From the NCBI GenBank assembly GCA_019802505.1, contig JAFMOC010000038.1, positions 855,001 to 919,000 of the forward strand: a DNA stretch of 64,000 nucleotides, written 5' to 3'. The stretch is from Corydoras sp. C115 (lineage: Eukaryota; Chordata; Actinopteri; Siluriformes; Callichthyidae). Positions 62,824-64,000 of the stretch are shown in pieces; the stretch's first letter is position 1; the number at the start of each line of letters is the position of its first letter. Made by a program: the position numbers and the translations under genes. The notes beneath the pieces are model-generated. The model was not told the DNA's origin. It ran no database searches and was given only the letters and a program-made list of their open reading frames with translations.

Positions 62824-63825
62824 GTCTGTAAGAAATTGAGCCACTTATAACTTCTTCTGTAATGTGTATATACAGTAGTATAGTCGCAGTGCGTCCTCCT
62901 ATTGGCATCACGTTTGCTGATGATGACACAAACGTGATATTTTGCAGCAGGTAGGCAGGGACAGGCCTGCACTCAGTGGCTTCATGTTCCAGATGCAAAC
63001 AAAGCAATGCACAATGTGTTTTTTAAGCTATGGGTTGGACCTATTGGTGCCACTAAATGAATGTTTAGTGCTATTACTACAGCATGCAATTTTATTGAGA
63101 CAAGGATCTTTCACTGTTCCAGGAGACTGTGGTCCTGTATGATCCAGGATAAGGGGTTTGAGGAGTTTGATGTAAAGGAGCTCCTGTAATGAACATGCGT
63201 ACAAAGAAATAAACATTGTTGCCAGACCTCATAAAGACATTTTTGACTAAATAAGCAAATACGCACAGACAGGCTTCAAACTCGTATAGAAGGCCTTTCC
63301 AGCAATGAGGAGGCTGCAAAGTGCAAAGTGTCTGAAAGTGATATTCAGCAAGCTCATTTACAGTTTGTGTGACTGCACACTTCTGACCTTATTATGTTTT
63401 TGGAGTGACTGACCCCCTTTAGTTTAGTTCTGTCTTACAGAACTCTCACTGGACACAGGCTTTTGTAAGAGTGACACATTTAGCAGGAGTAGCTACATGT
63501 ACACAGAGGTTGCTTGATTATACATAACTGAGGCCTAAGCAGTTTCTTTTTATGATCATCTCTATTCTAATGAAATCTGTTAGATGAGACGTTTTAGCAG
63601 AAATTAATATTACCCAATATAGCATTTGGTAACCAAATTCTGGTTAAATTCACATTACCAAGGTTACATGATGTAAAGCCTTGGTAGATATCACATTTTA
63701 CAAACTAGTTTTTCAGTTAAATCTAAAGAGATTTTTTCATTGTCACTGACAGCAAACAAGGCCTTTACCACAGTTTAACCTACAAGCTATCTAAAGGTTG
63801 TATGTTCATAGTTTAGGTCCATGAT
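62824..63825. other. Unassigned sequence at the right end
   Basis: No gene or repeat family was recognised. If the exon at 61.9 kb is real this would be its first intron. Confidence 0.5.
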
Positions 63826-63945
63826 ACCAATGTGGGTCCTTGAGCAAGTCCCCTAAACCTTATTGTTCCAGGGGTTTTCTATCATAGTCTATCCTGTGTT
63901 CTGACCATTTAGTTTGTAGAAGCGTCTGCTAAATGACCTAATGTA
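63826..63945 (+). mobile_element. tRNA-SINE, headless copy (3' part)
   Basis: The body CCAATGTGGGTCCTTGAGCA and the tail AGAAGCGTCTGCTAAATGAC are present. The tRNA-like head is absent or too degraded to see. Confidence 0.75.
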
Positions 63946-64000
63946 ATGTAGATAATGCAATAATTAGGGTGGGATATTTTGGTATGCATTTTATTCAAAT

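Overview
This window is nuclear DNA from a ray-finned fish, most likely an otophysan-type teleost. The signs are an AT-rich background, split vertebrate genes with GT-AG introns, abundant TA, CA and tri/tetranucleotide microsatellites, and SINEs of the Mermaid/DANA type that are known from teleosts. Nothing bacterial, viral or plasmid-like was seen, and there is no CRISPR array or operon.

Layout. (1) 152-9910, minus strand: arhgap19, a RhoGAP gene in 11 coding exons, with a compact CCAAT/CHR-like promoter just upstream. (2) 10250-10741: a non-autonomous hAT element with an intact 8-bp target duplication. 11030-11372: a Mermaid-type SINE with a 15-bp target duplication. (3) 12318-14269, minus strand: a two-exon rhodopsin-class GPCR, related to neurotensin/ghrelin-type peptide receptors, that I cannot name. 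(4) 17538-39580, minus strand: a complete 32-exon abcc2 (MRP2) gene of 1,564 codons plus stop, with two HNF1-like sites upstream. (5) About 40-47 kb: intergenic DNA with microsatellites and one truncated SINE. (6) 47094-51137, minus strand: ccndbp1 in 11 exons. (7) 50.3-52.8 kb: a transposon cluster holding two SINE families, a 5'-truncated L2/CR1-like LINE and a second possible hAT-like element. (8) 53066-56849, plus strand: a muscle-type acylphosphatase gene in 4 exons, one of them only 17 nt. (9) 57-64 kb: intergenic DNA with several SINEs and a possible first exon of a rightward gene near 61.86-61.97 kb.

I joined the exons by reading splice sites on the correct strand and checking that the phases add up. 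All five genes give uninterrupted frames. The summed coding lengths are 1,377 nt (arhgap19), 1,209 nt (GPCR), 4,695 nt (abcc2), 1,029 nt (ccndbp1) and 306 nt (acylphosphatase). The genes do not form a functional unit. From memory, arhgap19 and abcc2 are both on human chromosome 10q24, while CCNDBP1 and the acylphosphatases lie elsewhere, so the left half looks like a conserved synteny block and the right half like a lineage-specific join.

I did not find a convincing new molecular system. The observations most worth checking are the GPCR with its altered TM6 and TM7 switch motifs, the LINE/SINE shared 3' tail visible within one window, the GC-AG intron in abcc2, the 17-nt acylphosphatase exon, and two fold-back SINE rearrangements.
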